Source: Agapanthus africanus
Taxonomy: Eukaryota > Streptophyta > Magnoliopsida > Asparagales > Amaryllidaceae
DNA: 64,000 nt
Direction: 5' to 3'
NCBI GenBank assembly: GCA_030015575.1
Contig: CM057337.1
Coordinates: 294,090,044-294,154,043 of the forward strand
Shown: positions 33,501 to 42,986 of the stretch, one piece after another
Position numbering within the stretch: position 1 is the stretch's first letter
Layout of the letters: every line of letters begins with the position of its first letter
The notes under the pieces: generated by a model
What the model was told of the DNA's origin: nothing
The model's database searches: none
What the model saw: the letters and a program-made list of their open reading frames with translations, nothing else
Translations under genes and position numbers: made by a program

Positions 33501-33770
33501 GTTCCATCCATTGAGCATCCAATACCTTTGTATTGCGATAACAATGGAGCGGTGGCTTTGGCCAAGGAACCCAGGTCCCATCAGCGATCCAGGCATATTC
33601 TGAGGCGGTATCACCTGATCCGGGAGATAGTTGATCGCCGGGAGATCGAGGTCAGGAGAGTTGACACGAAGAACAACACGGCGGATCCACTCACGAAGGC
33701 CATTCCCCAGATACAGTTTGAGAGACTCTTCGGGATGCTCGGTATGCGATACTACAGCAGCTGGCCCTAG
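30528..33770 (+). CDS. Copia pol polyprotein without Gag (element E)
   Basis: 1080 residues from the first in-frame ATG (30528); the open frame extends upstream to the presumed acceptor. After a short segment related to the Gag N-terminus come protease, integrase (HHCC, then DDE), reverse transcriptase and RNase H. About 230 Gag residues including the zinc knuckle are absent, as in B and H. Two key residues differ: protease reads DTR at 70-72 instead of DTG, and the RT motif reads CVDD at 753-756 instead of YVDD. Enzyme activity is therefore doubtful even though the frame is open. The DTR change fits deamination of a methylated CpG after insertion. It would depend on other elements for Gag. 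Confidence 0.92.
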   Translation: MDVLTEPACYTVQGNVGPVLSYKSYKTEQGIGEYLDSQAAQKNMHVDASSSGVLVIENCFSVHPTSWVLDTRSGSHICKQLHVLRKGRELGKGDHSVQVGNGANVAAKAVGEYHLVLPSGDTMILNECYYIPNMMCNIISVSLLSKEGYNFVVQDNVMNIFLDQKLIASGSLHNGIFILNQNTVLNIQNTHKRKSSEMNESYLWHCRLGHINATRLAKLHKDGYLNPFELSSYDTCHSCLKGKMTKAPFSGHGERVTELLGLVHSDVCGPMSTHARNGSSYFITFTDDLSRYGHVFLLKHKSEAFEKFREYKQEVENQTGKSIKILRSDRGGEYLSNEFQDYLKENGILSQLTPPYTPQHNGVSERRNRTLLDMVRSMMSTAELPISFWGYALETAIHLLNMVPSKSVPTTPYEIWKGKRPSLKYVKIWGCPAYVKRQNPDKLEARSVLCKFVGYPKNSQGYIFYHPEEQKVFVSRHATFLEKGFLMKQISGIEVELEEVPATQTITEDLVEPEDSVVPDEPQPLRRSSRVSRPPERYYGFLIDDGSEDCIMEDDDPTSFEQAITSRDSVKRLGAMRSEMESMYTNKVWTLEVAPEGVKPIGSKWIFKKKLGVDGKVETFKARLVAKGFRQRPGVDYDETFSPVAMLKSIRIMLAIAAYHDYENWQMDIKTAFLNGDLEECVYMTQPEGFVDSGSNGKVCKLLKSIYGLKQASRSWNICFDVVIKEFDFVKNPDEPCIYKKVAESKVVFLVLCVDDILLIGNDIPMLQSVKLFLSQRFSMKDLGDASCILGIRIYRDRSKRILGLSQSRYIDTILKRFSMEDSKHGNLPTISGVTLSKEMSPKTDLERARMQGIPYASAVGSIMYAMLCTRPDVAYSLNIVSRYQADPGESHWTAVKSILKYLRRTKEMLLVYGNGELQVESFTDSSFQSDKDDSKLQSGFVFTLYGGAVSWKSSKQETVAVSTMEAEYIAANDAAKEAVWIKKFITELGVVPSIEHPIPLYCDNNGAVALAKEPRSHQRSRHILRRYHLIREIVDRREIEVRRVDTKNNTADPLTKAIPQIQFERLFGMLGMRYYSSWP

Positions 33771-33784
33771 TGCAAGTGGGAGAT
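33771..33784 (+). other. E polypurine tract
   Basis: TGCAAGTGGGAGAT directly after the stop codon and before the LTR. Confidence 0.85.
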
Positions 33785-36008
33785 TGTTAGTTGTATGTAT
33801 GCCCTAGAGGCCAGTATTGTACAGATGATGTATATTATATTGGATGCTTGGACATATATAGAGATGACTTTCTTGCTCGATATGATAGTATGCTATCTGG
33901 TTACTCTTTATCTTAACATGTACACTTGTCTCTTTAAATTGTCTTATAGTTACATGTTGATAAAGCCCTTAGGATGTGTACTTGACTACCTGGACTATGA
34001 TGCAGATCATACTAGTGGGGACATGGTAGTCCATAAGTACATCCTTCAAGGTCCCTAGTCGTAGGTGTATCGAGACAGGGCATCGATATACCAGTGTAGA
34101 CTAGCGTATACGCTTCTCGACCCATGAGATGGGCGATGGATGATCCCATATCCATTAGTGTTTGACATCAGAGATGGTATACGGGTGCTCAGTGGAGACT
34201 GGGTACACTGGACGGACTCGCCGAGAACTCCCAGATGGTATTATACCTCACGTCAGATGGCAGTTCTCTGGTGACACTTGTACAGGTTAGTCTGTAGACC
34301 CGAGATCGTCATAGAGTCTTGTGTGATTCCCACTGTGCTTTGATCTCCACCTTACCACGTCCATGAGGGCGTGCAAAACGGTGGTCTTTGGGTACAGTCT
34401 CGAGTCACACGGAGGCAATGAGCGATAGGAGGGGTTTCGTCTCTCCCGGTATTGGGGGTTGATGTTGCGCTGTGCTTGATTGGCCGTAACAGGGAAGTCC
34501 CCGGCCAGGGCTGATCAGAGATTTGCTGGTAAGTGTTACCAGTAGTTTCTCGACCCGTTATGAGCCTCACATCGTCACGACTTATCGGTTATTGGGGTAT
34601 GACGTATACCACCCCTAGACTTGATATGCGACATATCAGACGAACAGACCGGACTGTACGGTAAGTGTTACTGGTTGGATTCACAGGAGTGTGAGCGGGC
34701 TAGCTCGTCGATCTTCTGATCGCTCAATACCCGGATGGCCGTTACGTTTAGTAGACCGCTTGGGCTTGTGGGTGCTTGATATGATCATCATCTGCTACCG
34801 GCGTATTGACGAGTCTTTAGAGTCCTACACAGAGGTTTCCTGGCTCAAGCGAAACGAAATAGGAAGTGCATATGAGATATGTGCAGGACCGAGAATGATG
34901 CGTGTATGTGATACCGTATTTCATTCTCGCGATGAATGTTTCGATTGGTTATATGCGATATAACCTAGTTATCGAATCGTAGATTGATTCGATAAGTCGA
35001 TACATTGGATACTAGTCGGTTATGTGCGACATGACCGGATCATTGAATCAAGTGTTGATTTAATGATTTAATGTATAATTATATATTTGATATATTACTT
35101 TGCATTAACTAGTATTGGTTCACTTTAATAGGATTTTCTCACTTGTAGTTCACAAGTTGTATATGTGATATACTTTTGTGCACTACAATGTGTCATGTTT
35201 GATGATGCATGTAAATTGGTTTTGTGTTAAGACTTAAACCATGGTTATGATAATAGTTAGGGTTTTGATTTATTTACTTATTTATTTATCTATTCCTTTT
35301 TGATAAATAAATAAAAGATAATAAAATGGTTTCTTTCAAGAAGCTTGATGAAGCTTCATTAAGCTTTGACTAAAGTGACCATTTTGTCATCATCCTTAAC
35401 CCTAACCATTCTCACTTGACCATGGTCTATTCTCTACACTTAACCAAGGTTAGAAGATGATAAGTATTCATTTTTATTATTCTTTTTACAACACTTATCA
35501 TATTCTAGCTTCATCTTCTTCTTCATCTTCAAAAGAAAAAGCTTGATGCCATCAATGGCAACTTGAGCAAAAGTGTGAGAAATCCAATTCTAAAGTGAAC
35601 CTACCTCCTATTTCTTCATCCTCTACTTCTTGCCAAGTTGTTTTGGGTGTTTTCTTCACAAGTTTCACAACTTGGTGAAGTTGGAGCTTGAACTTGTGAT
35701 GCCTCGATGTAGATCATCTTCGACACGAAGCCGACGACCTAGTCCGCCCTTTTCTCCGATGAAGCCGACGATTGAGTTCGGGATTCGAGACGGACAGCGA
35801 GAGGACCTCTACGTGGAGCTAAGGAAGTGGATATCCGGATCTACAAAGGTTGTAGCTTCTTATCTTTAGTTAAGTTGTTAACTAGATTCGTTTTTCGCCT
35901 AAATTTCTAGGCAACGATCCGTATTAGGGTTTCTCGGCACCCGTAAAATTTGAAATTGGCATGGTTGATGCCTTGTGAGACCTCTATAGTGTGCCAAGGA
36001 ACCCTACA
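33785..36008 (+). repeat. E 3' LTR (2224 bp)
   Basis: Same length as the 5' LTR. The two-tier hairpin (33977-34041) is intact here. The palindrome is changed to CCCCGGCCAGGG. An 87-codon frame starts at ATG 33798, and the LTR exon frame is open at about 35699-35848. Confidence 0.97.
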
Positions 36009-36187
36009 CATATAACCTAACCGATATCAAATAACAGCCAGATTAGAATACGGTATCACATATTCGTATTTAATCAAGCCCCACACATATCAACATATCT
36101 GCCCTACTTCGTTTCGCTTGAACTAGGAAACCTCTGTGTTGGACTCTAAAGACTCGTCAATACGCCAGAAGTAGATAATGATCACAT
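36009..36187 (-). repeat. X LTR, second part (with E TSD)
   Basis: It starts with the CATAT duplication of E and continues X's U3, similar to B at about 15300-15480. It is interrupted at 36188 by G; CACAT (36183-36187) is G's left target-site copy. Confidence 0.8.
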
Positions 36188-36514
36188 TGTTGAAGTCAAA
36201 ATTTGCACCCCGGTTGACCAAGTCAAAGTCAAGTTCAACCCCAAGCCAGGTGGGCCCAAGCCCAAAACAAGTGGGCCAATGCCCAGGTTGAGCCCGAACA
36301 CGAAGCGTCCGGCCTTCCGCCATGCCAACAAAAAAATCATGTAATATATGATTTTTATGTAATTTTTTATACATGAATGTATGCAAAATGGGCATAAAGC
36401 CAATATTTTGTAAGCCCATAGCTTATGTGCAAAAATGAAATGGCACATGAGCCATGGGATGGGCAAAATGCCATTTTGTAAAGCTCCAAGGGGCTATATG
36501 TAAATATGTAAGCC

Positions 36515-36539
36515 TATATAAGGCAACATGATGAATAAA
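36515..36539 (+). promoter_or_regulatory. TATA box and AATAAA of G LTR
   Basis: TATATAAG at 36515-36522 and AATAAA at 36534-36539 fit a core promoter near the U3/R border. The pairing is inferred. Confidence 0.6.
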
Positions 36540-36942
36540 AAAAGATATACTTTTTCATTCCCCCAAAAACTAGGGTTCTTTGTGCCTCCTGCTCCCTCTC
36601 CAAGGTTCTAAACCTTCTCAATTCTTTTGAATTAAATCAAGAGATTTACTCTTTCTTTCCCAAAACTAAGTAGTTTTCCACAACAAAATCCACAAAGGGG
36701 AACTCAGATCTCCCATCAGATCTCCAAAAGGAGTGTTTTTAAAATCTCCTACTTCTTGATCTTCAAGATCCGGCCAAACAACATAAGGAAGAAGAAGAAC
36801 CCCCTTCATCAGCTTCAAAACATCCCAGGAGTTTAACTCCATACATATATACATAACAAATATTTCCTTTCTGAAGCATAGCTTCTGTTTCTTAGGCTAA
36901 AAGCCACTTTTTCTCGCCGGTGCTCAAGCGCAGAGCCTCCAC

Positions 36943-37364
36943 GTGCCGACACGTGGCGCGCTTGCGCTCAAGCGCAAGCGCCCGAGCGCAAGTCGCCCAC
37001 GTGCCGACACGTGGCGCGCTTGCGCTCAAGCGCAAGCGCCCGAGCGCAAGTCACCCCGGTGCCGACACGTGGCGCGCTTGCGTTCAAGCGCAAGCGCCCG
37101 AGCGCAAGTCGCCCCGGTGCCGACACGTGGCGCGCTTGCGCCCAAGCGCAAGCGCTCGAGCGCAAGTCTCCTCCGTGCCGACACGTGGCGCGCTTGCGCT
37201 CAAGCGCAAGCGCTCGAGCGCAAGTCTCCCCCGTGCCGACACGTGGCGCGCGTGCGCTCCAGCGCAGGCGCTCAAGCGCAAAGCGCCTACGTGCCGACAC
37301 GTGGAGTGCTTGCGCTCAAGAGCCCAGCGCTCCAGGGCAGAGCGCCTACGGGCCGACACGTGGC
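36943..37364. repeat. 58-bp GC-rich tandem repeat with G-boxes
   Basis: Eight copies start at 36943, 37001, 37059, 37117, 37175, 37233, 37291 and about 37350. Each has GACACGTGGC (G-box/ABRE core) and most have a CTTGCGCT/AGCGCAAG inverted repeat. GC richness and a period not divisible by three leave long frames open on both strands; these are not genes. Confidence 0.93.
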
Positions 37365-37569
37365 ACTCTACCGCCTGAACGCACAGTGCCTAAGGTGCTG
37401 CCCCCCCACACCCTTTGGATGTCTTTTCCCCCTTTCTTTCTTTTATATATATACATATATACATATTTACAAATATATATACATATGTATACTTATTTGC
37501 ACACACACGTGCTCCACGACACTGTCCCTATTAGAAAAAATTTCTAACGGGGCGCTGTCCCGCACCCCG

Positions 37570-37769
37570 CAAGGGGGCTGCTAGCCCCCTTGACCCCCAG
37601 CCCGCTATCCGGGTAGCGGGACCCCCGTAAAAACTCTGCGTGGCTCCCGATATATCCAAACCCCCCCTTTCATAACACGACACACGTAAACTGCACATTG
37701 AGTTCGCATGACCAGTTTAACCCGTTAATCGGAGGTTCCCTCGCCCCAAAGGCGAGGGGTAATTAACGG
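37570..37769 (+). other. Hairpin cluster in G U5
   Basis: CAAGGGGGCT/AGCCCCCTTG (10 bp, loop GCT), CCCGCTA/TAGCGGG (7 bp), and CCGTTAAT/ATTAACGG enclosing CCCTCGCC/GGCGAGGG. All stems are perfect. Confidence 0.75.
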
Positions 37770-37910
37770 CAGCTTAGTCCGCGGCTGCCGGAGATTCGGA
37801 TCCCCACAATCAATAAACCCGACCTACCCTAGGCAGGGGGAATCTGTAGTACGCCTGACAAGCGCGCGCGTATTCCCATCTCAATGGGGTGACGAAATAC
37901 ACCCTACAGA

Positions 37911-37932
37911 TTCCGGCACGCCCGGTGGGACA
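37911..37932 (+). other. PBS-like region of G
   Basis: The GGCACGCCCGGTGGGAC motif is common just inside the LTR of plant Ty3-type elements. The tRNA primer is not assigned. Confidence 0.5.
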
Positions 37933-38050
37933 AATCTCTCCTCCCATATTTCGGGTTAAGCGTTCATGCGAACTCAATCTATATACATGTCTATATTTAT
38001 ACTAAAATAATGCTTTTTCATTCAGGTTTTCAAGCCATCACTTTCCAACA

Positions 38051-39823
38051 ATGTCTTCGATGATGAACTCAGCTCCCGTCTCCTACACGATGAAGATAGA
38101 CTCCAGGACGGTCCTTCCGGCCAGTCTCGGGCGACAATGGGAGGAGCCGCTGCTACCATTCGGCTCTATTATGTTCATACCTGTTGGCGCCATCCCGGCT
38201 CCTCAAGCCCCGGTGGCAGACAAACCGGCCTCGAAAGGCAAGAGGCCAAATGTGGTGGTCTCGAAGGCATCCCAACCCAAACGCAAATCGGTGTCTGGAC
38301 GGATTTCTATGGCCCCAACTGGGGGCAAAGCCATTGGAACAAAAGAAGTTGCCAGACGTCATGGGCAAGCCCAGGCGATACCTTCGACGGACACACGGGC
38401 AGATGTCTTCTCAAGCATCCCTATCACTCGGCCTATGGCGGCTTCCCGAAGAGCAAAAGCCTGCCAAGCGCTTAAGGCAGAGAAGCTGAGCCAGAAGCGG
38501 CTCAGATATAGAGCCAACAAAAGGGCTAGGGTTCTGGCCATGTTAAAATTTATGAATTTCCAAAGCCCGGACCGCTCCGCGAAACCAGCTGCCAGTGATG
38601 AAAGAATGGCTGAGTGTGTTATCTACACTGTCTACATGGCCGGACAAGAAGAAACGAACCCTCCTCTTCTTCACAGCCATGGTGATGACATGGTTGACGC
38701 TACCCAGCATCAGCTCGATCTAAATGATGAAGAGCCCGCTCAGGCCGATAAGCCATAGGAGCCCGTGGTTCCTACGGAATTGAGCTCAAGCAATAAAGAT
38801 TACCCGGTTGTCATAGCCGGAACTACAGAACAAGCATTATTCCAATGGCTTCAAAGGCAATTTCAGGACAGGGATGAGAAAATTGCCGAGGTCTATTCCA
38901 AAGTCGACGAGCTGGCAGATGTCGTGGCAGATCTCGCGACCCAAGTCGCCCGATTGCAATTACAGCAGAATCAAATTTTAGCTCATGAGCCAGCGATTGA
39001 TACCCGGGGGCAGCCAACTGATATCCCTTTCAACCTAAAAGCGGAGCGCCTTCGCGAAAAACGGCCGCAATCAGCCTCCAGTCCCTCCGATACATACGCC
39101 GGGGGGGAATCGCCTTTGAAAGAGAAGCTGGAAAAGGTCTATTCCTTCAAGAGGGAAAAGGTCCACAAGATATTCAGGGACGCCCTAAGAAACGGTCTAC
39201 AACTGCCAGAATCTAAGAGACCGCAAGAAGAGAATATGATCGACGACCCAAAATATTGCCCCTATCACAGGGTGATAGGTCATGCCATTGAGGACTGCTT
39301 CGTCTTCAAAGATTGGGTCGAAAGGCAATACAAGATGGGAGAGATAGAACTTTCTAAAGGCGTGTTAGCAAACAGTCAAGCTACGATCGCCGATTTCATG
39401 CAAATGGAGACTGAAACCTTTCGGGAACCTAGTCCTCCCAGACATGTGCCATGAGGACCAGCATCAGTAAAGGCACCTACTCCAATGAAGGGAAAGAAGA
39501 AGGTATACTCCTTCAAGAGGGATGAAGTCCGCAAAATATTCATGGACGCCCTGAACAGCGGTCTGCAACTGCCTGTTCCAAAGAGGCCACAGGAAATGAA
39601 CATGACCGGCAATCCCCTATACTGCCCATATCATAGAGTGGTGGGTCATACCATCGAAGACTGCTATATTTTCAAAGATTGGGCAGAGGACCAATATAAG
39701 CTTGGGAAAACCTCACAATCCTTGGATGTATCGGCAAGCCACAGAGCTAGGTCATCAACACAGCCCCGCCAAGATCAAAGTTCAAGGAGCTGGGTTAAGC
39801 AAAAAGGACCACCATGTCATTAA
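38051..39823 (+). pseudogene. Ty3-type Gag with two in-frame stops (element G)
   Basis: One continuous reading frame from ATG 38051 to TAA 39821-39823, interrupted only by TAG (38756-38758) and TGA (39452-39454). The N-terminal third is not recognised; it is basic and Ala/Lys/Arg rich. The C-terminal part has two related domains, starting VYSFKREKV (about 39137) and VYSFKRDEV (about 39502). Each ends in a knuckle-like C-X2-H-X4-H-X4-C (39257-39298 and 39623-39664), where His replaces the usual second Cys. This YCPYHR...H...EDC pattern is typical of Gag in plant Tat/Ogre-like Ty3 elements. Single stops in frame suggest decay or, less likely, read-through. The last codons run into the 30-bp repeat. 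Confidence 0.75.
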
Positions 39824-39866
39824 ACTGGGAACAGTCGACCTCTAAGTCGTTAAACTGGGAATGTAC
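39807..39866. repeat. Two leading units of the 30-bp repeat
   Basis: Two 30-bp units (..GTCGTTAAACTGGGAA..) overlapping the gag end. The main array resumes at 40403. Confidence 0.85.
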
Positions 39867-40402
39867 AAAATATATATATATGTGTAAATAAACAAAAAAC
39901 GTGTAAATAAAAGAAAAATAAAGAAAAGCCGAAATGATAGGGCAACTCGCAATGAAATCAGCGAGTAAAAATAAAAATGAAAATAAAGCCGAAATGATGG
40001 GGCAACAGCGAATAAATAGCCGAAATGATAGGGCAATCACGACCTTCGAGATAAGAAAAGCTGAAATGATAGAGCAATCGCGGTAAAACAAAAACAAAAA
40101 AAATATCAAAAAAAAACGGCGAATGATGAGTCGCTCCTGGTACTATATTCCAGTGCAGCGATGCAGACGCCGACCAAACGGCGAATGGTTAGTCCCCAAA
40201 TTGACTACCGTATACAATCCACGGGCTCAAATAATTCTCAGCATACCCATGCCCTATTGCAATCACCAGTCCAACGGTTGGTCTCCGCCCTCGGAATTGT
40301 GTTCCATTGGGAAGACCCATTCATGTGTCCTGGCACATGTGCTTCAGGGTCAACAACGCTGATGCCGGCCCCTACCCCAAAATTCCAAGCTCGCCATCCG
40401 TA
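39867..40402 (+). other. G non-coding spacer between repeat arrays
   Basis: AT-rich. Four degenerate copies of GCCGAAATGATAGGGCAA start at 39928, 39988, 40019 and 40060 (uneven spacing). The remainder, 40090-40402, shows no recognisable feature. Confidence 0.6.
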
Positions 40403-40779
40403 GACATCTAAGTCGTTAAACTAGAAACAGATGACCTCTAAGTCGTTAAACTGGAAACAGAAGACCTCTAAGTCTTTAAACTAGAAACAGATGACCACTA
40501 CGTCGTTAAACTGGGAACAGATGAACTCCAAGTCGTTAAACTGGAAACAGATGACCTCTAAGTCTTTAAACTGGAAACAGATGACCGCTAAGTCGTTAAA
40601 CTGGGCACAATAGACCTCTAAGTCTTTAAACTGGAAACAGATGACCTCCAAGTCGTTAAACTGGAAACAGATGACCTCCAAGTCGTTAAACTCGAAACAG
40701 ATGACCTCTATGTCGTTAAACTGGAAACAGCAGACCTCTAAGTCTTTAAACTGGAAACAGATGACCTCTATGTCGTTAA
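40403..40779. repeat. 30-bp tandem array in G
   Basis: About 12.6 units of consensus GACCTCTAAGTCGTTAAACT plus GGAAACAGAT, each with a few changes, cut off by H at 40780. There are no spacers, so it is not a CRISPR. On the minus strand it translates as a ten-residue repeat, a by-product of the period. Confidence 0.93.
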
Positions 40780-42972
40780 TGTAGGGTTCCTAGGCACTCT
40801 TGTGAAGGTTCATAAGGCATCAAACATGCCCGGATAAAATTTTAGACGTGCCGAACAACCCAAAGACGGGATCTTTGCTAGATTATTAGGGTTTGGCATG
40901 CAAGATGATATCTTTAAAGCTAAGTGTGAGGGATTACAACCTTTGTAGTCCACTCCTTCGCTTTACAAGCTCCGAGTAGTAGTCCCTTCGCCGCGATCCA
41001 CGATCTCCCGGACTCAAGAGAGGCTCCACGACTCGAACGATCCATGCTAGCTTGAAGTGTTCCGAATCTCCGATGATCTACGTCGAAGTTGCAAAAACCC
41101 AAGCTTTCTCACTCTAAAGAGATGAACACCCTAAGCTCATGGGCTAGATGAGATGAGGATGAGGGAGTAGTATTTATGCTTTCTTTTTATTCACTTTCTC
41201 ACTTGAAATCATCACATAAGAATTAACTAGTAAGCTTTTTCTTTTTAGAACTCAAGAGAGAAGAAGATGAGAATGAAAAAGATAATCCTTTTGTGATGAA
41301 TAGGAAAGAAAACTATATGATTGATATATCAACCATGGTCAAGGATGATAGGCTAAGAAGTTGTAGAGAATAAACTAGTGTTAGGGTTTGGTTAGGTTAA
41401 AGAAAAAGATCAACCATAATATCTTAACCAAGACAAAATAGAATCTTTCTAGAAAGAACTTGAAAGAGCTAACCCTAATCAAACCCTAATCCCTCATTAT
41501 CATCCTTAAACATGTTTAATAATAAATCATATCATGTTACAATAATATATATCACATATATATTATATATTTGCAACATAAGAAAATAATACATTTAACA
41601 TATATCGCATATATATCAATGTATTAATCCAGTGAGAAAACGAAATAATAAAGTGAGCCAATATTAGATAATGTAATACAATATATCATATATAATATTA
41701 TACATTAAATCATCGAATCAACACTTGATCCAACGATCCCGCTATATCGAATATAACCGGCTAATATATCATGTACCGATTCATCGAATCAACACTTGAT
41801 CTGATGTCCCGATTCATATCAAAATATCGCGAGAATATAATACGGTATCTCATATCGTATTATCCTCGGTCCTGCACATATCTCATATGTGCCTCTACTC
41901 CGTTTCGCCTGAGCCAAGAAACCTCTATGTAGGACTCTAAAGAATCGTCAATACGCCGGTAGCATGTGATGATCATATCAAACACCCACAAGCTGCAAGC
42001 GGTCAGCTAAACGTAACAGCCACCCAGGTATTGAGCGATTAGAAGATCAACAAGCTAGCCTGTCCGTTCTCCTGTGAATCCAATCAGTAACACTCCCGTA
42101 CAGTCCGGTCTGTTCGTCTGATATGTCGCATATCAAGTCTAGGGGTGGTAAACATCAGACCCCAGTAACCGATAAGTCATGTCGATGTGAGGCTCATAAC
42201 AGGTCGAGAAACTACTAGTAACACTTACCAGTAAATCTCTATATCAACCCTGGCCAGGGACTTCCAGTTAGAGCCAATCGAACACAGCACGACATCAACT
42301 CCCTATACCGGGAGAGACGAATCCCCTCCTATCGCTCATTGCCTCCATGTGATTTGGGACTGTACCCAAAAGCCACCGTTTTGCACGCCCTCATGGATGT
42401 GGTAAGGTGGAAATCAAAGCACAGTGGGAATCACACAAGACTCTATGACGATATCGGGTCTACAGACTACCCTGTACCAGTGTCACCGGAGAACTGCCAT
42501 CTGACGTGTGGTATATCACCAACTGGGAGTTCTCGGCGAGTCCGTCCAGTGTACCCAGTCTCCACTGAGCACCCGTACACCATCCTTGATTTCAAACACC
42601 GATGGATATGGGATCATCCATCGCCCATCATATGGGTCAAGATGCGTATACACTAGTCTACTCTGGTGTATCGATGCCCTGTCTCGATATACCCTCGACT
42701 AGGAACAGTTATAGGATGTACTCATCGACTACTATGGCCCCACTAGTATGATCTCATCATAGTCCCAGTAGTCGAGTACAGATCCTAAGGGCTTTATCAA
42801 CATGTGAGAGTCAGACAGTAAACCAATACAAGTCAACATGTTAAGATAAAGTGAAACCAAATAGCATACTATCATGACGAGCAAGAAAGTGCTCTCTGTA
42901 TATATCTAAGCATCCATCATAATATACATCAAATGTACAACAATGGCCTCTAGGGCATATACATAACTAACA
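40780..42972 (-). repeat. H 3' LTR (2193 bp)
   Basis: TGTAGGG...TAACA on the plus strand. Minus features: donor-like ACAAAG|GTTGTA (exon end 40941) with a frame open in phase 0 (41102-40941), a gapped heat-shock-like motif (TTCTAGAA at 41447-41454), the palindrome at 42248-42259, the GAGA/TCTC hairpin at 42206-42239 and the two-tier hairpin at 42717-42780. Confidence 0.94.
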
Positions 42973-42986
42973 ATCTCCCACTTGCA

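Larger units (their letters stand above)
25395..36008 (+). mobile_element. Element E: complete gag-deleted Copia
   Basis: 10,614 bp with LTRs of 2224 bp each (25395-27618, 33785-36008), iMet PBS, polypurine tract and a perfect CATAT duplication. By eye the LTRs differ at about 30 sites (about 1.3%). The single open frame lacks most of Gag. It is inserted in LTR X. Confidence 0.97.
36188..37908 (+). repeat. G 5' LTR (about 1721 bp)
   Basis: TGTTG...CTACA. The right end is inferred from the CA terminus just before the PBS-like motif, since no second LTR is in the window. Contains a TATA box, a 58-bp G-box tandem repeat and strong hairpins near the U5 end (37570-37592, 37601-37620, 37722-37769). 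Confidence 0.65.
36188..40779 (+). mobile_element. Element G: Ty3/gypsy-type (Tat/Ogre-like) element, gag only so far
   Basis: It begins TGTTGAAG after CACAT. An LTR of about 1.7 kb is followed by a PBS-like TTCCGGCACGCCCGGTGGG, a broken gag and tandem repeats, and is then interrupted by H. No protease, RT or integrase lies between gag and the repeats, so it may be a non-autonomous gag-carrying element. The rest would be right of H, outside the window. Unrelated to the Copia elements. Confidence 0.7.

Noticed and set aside
36920-37584. Long overlapping open frames on both strands (up to 213 codons)
   Set aside because: They are caused by a GC-rich 58-bp tandem repeat that lacks stop codons in all frames. 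No domain, and every frame is equally open.
38137-38541. Alternative frames in the G gag region
   Set aside because: Overlap the gag frame, which alone shows knuckle domains.
40481-40681. Minus-strand decapeptide-repeat protein
   Set aside because: A by-product of a 30-bp period; no start context and it ends with the array.
40403-40779. CRISPR-like regular repeats
   Set aside because: Units are directly adjacent with no spacers, and lie in a plant retrotransposon. This is a tandem satellite-like array.
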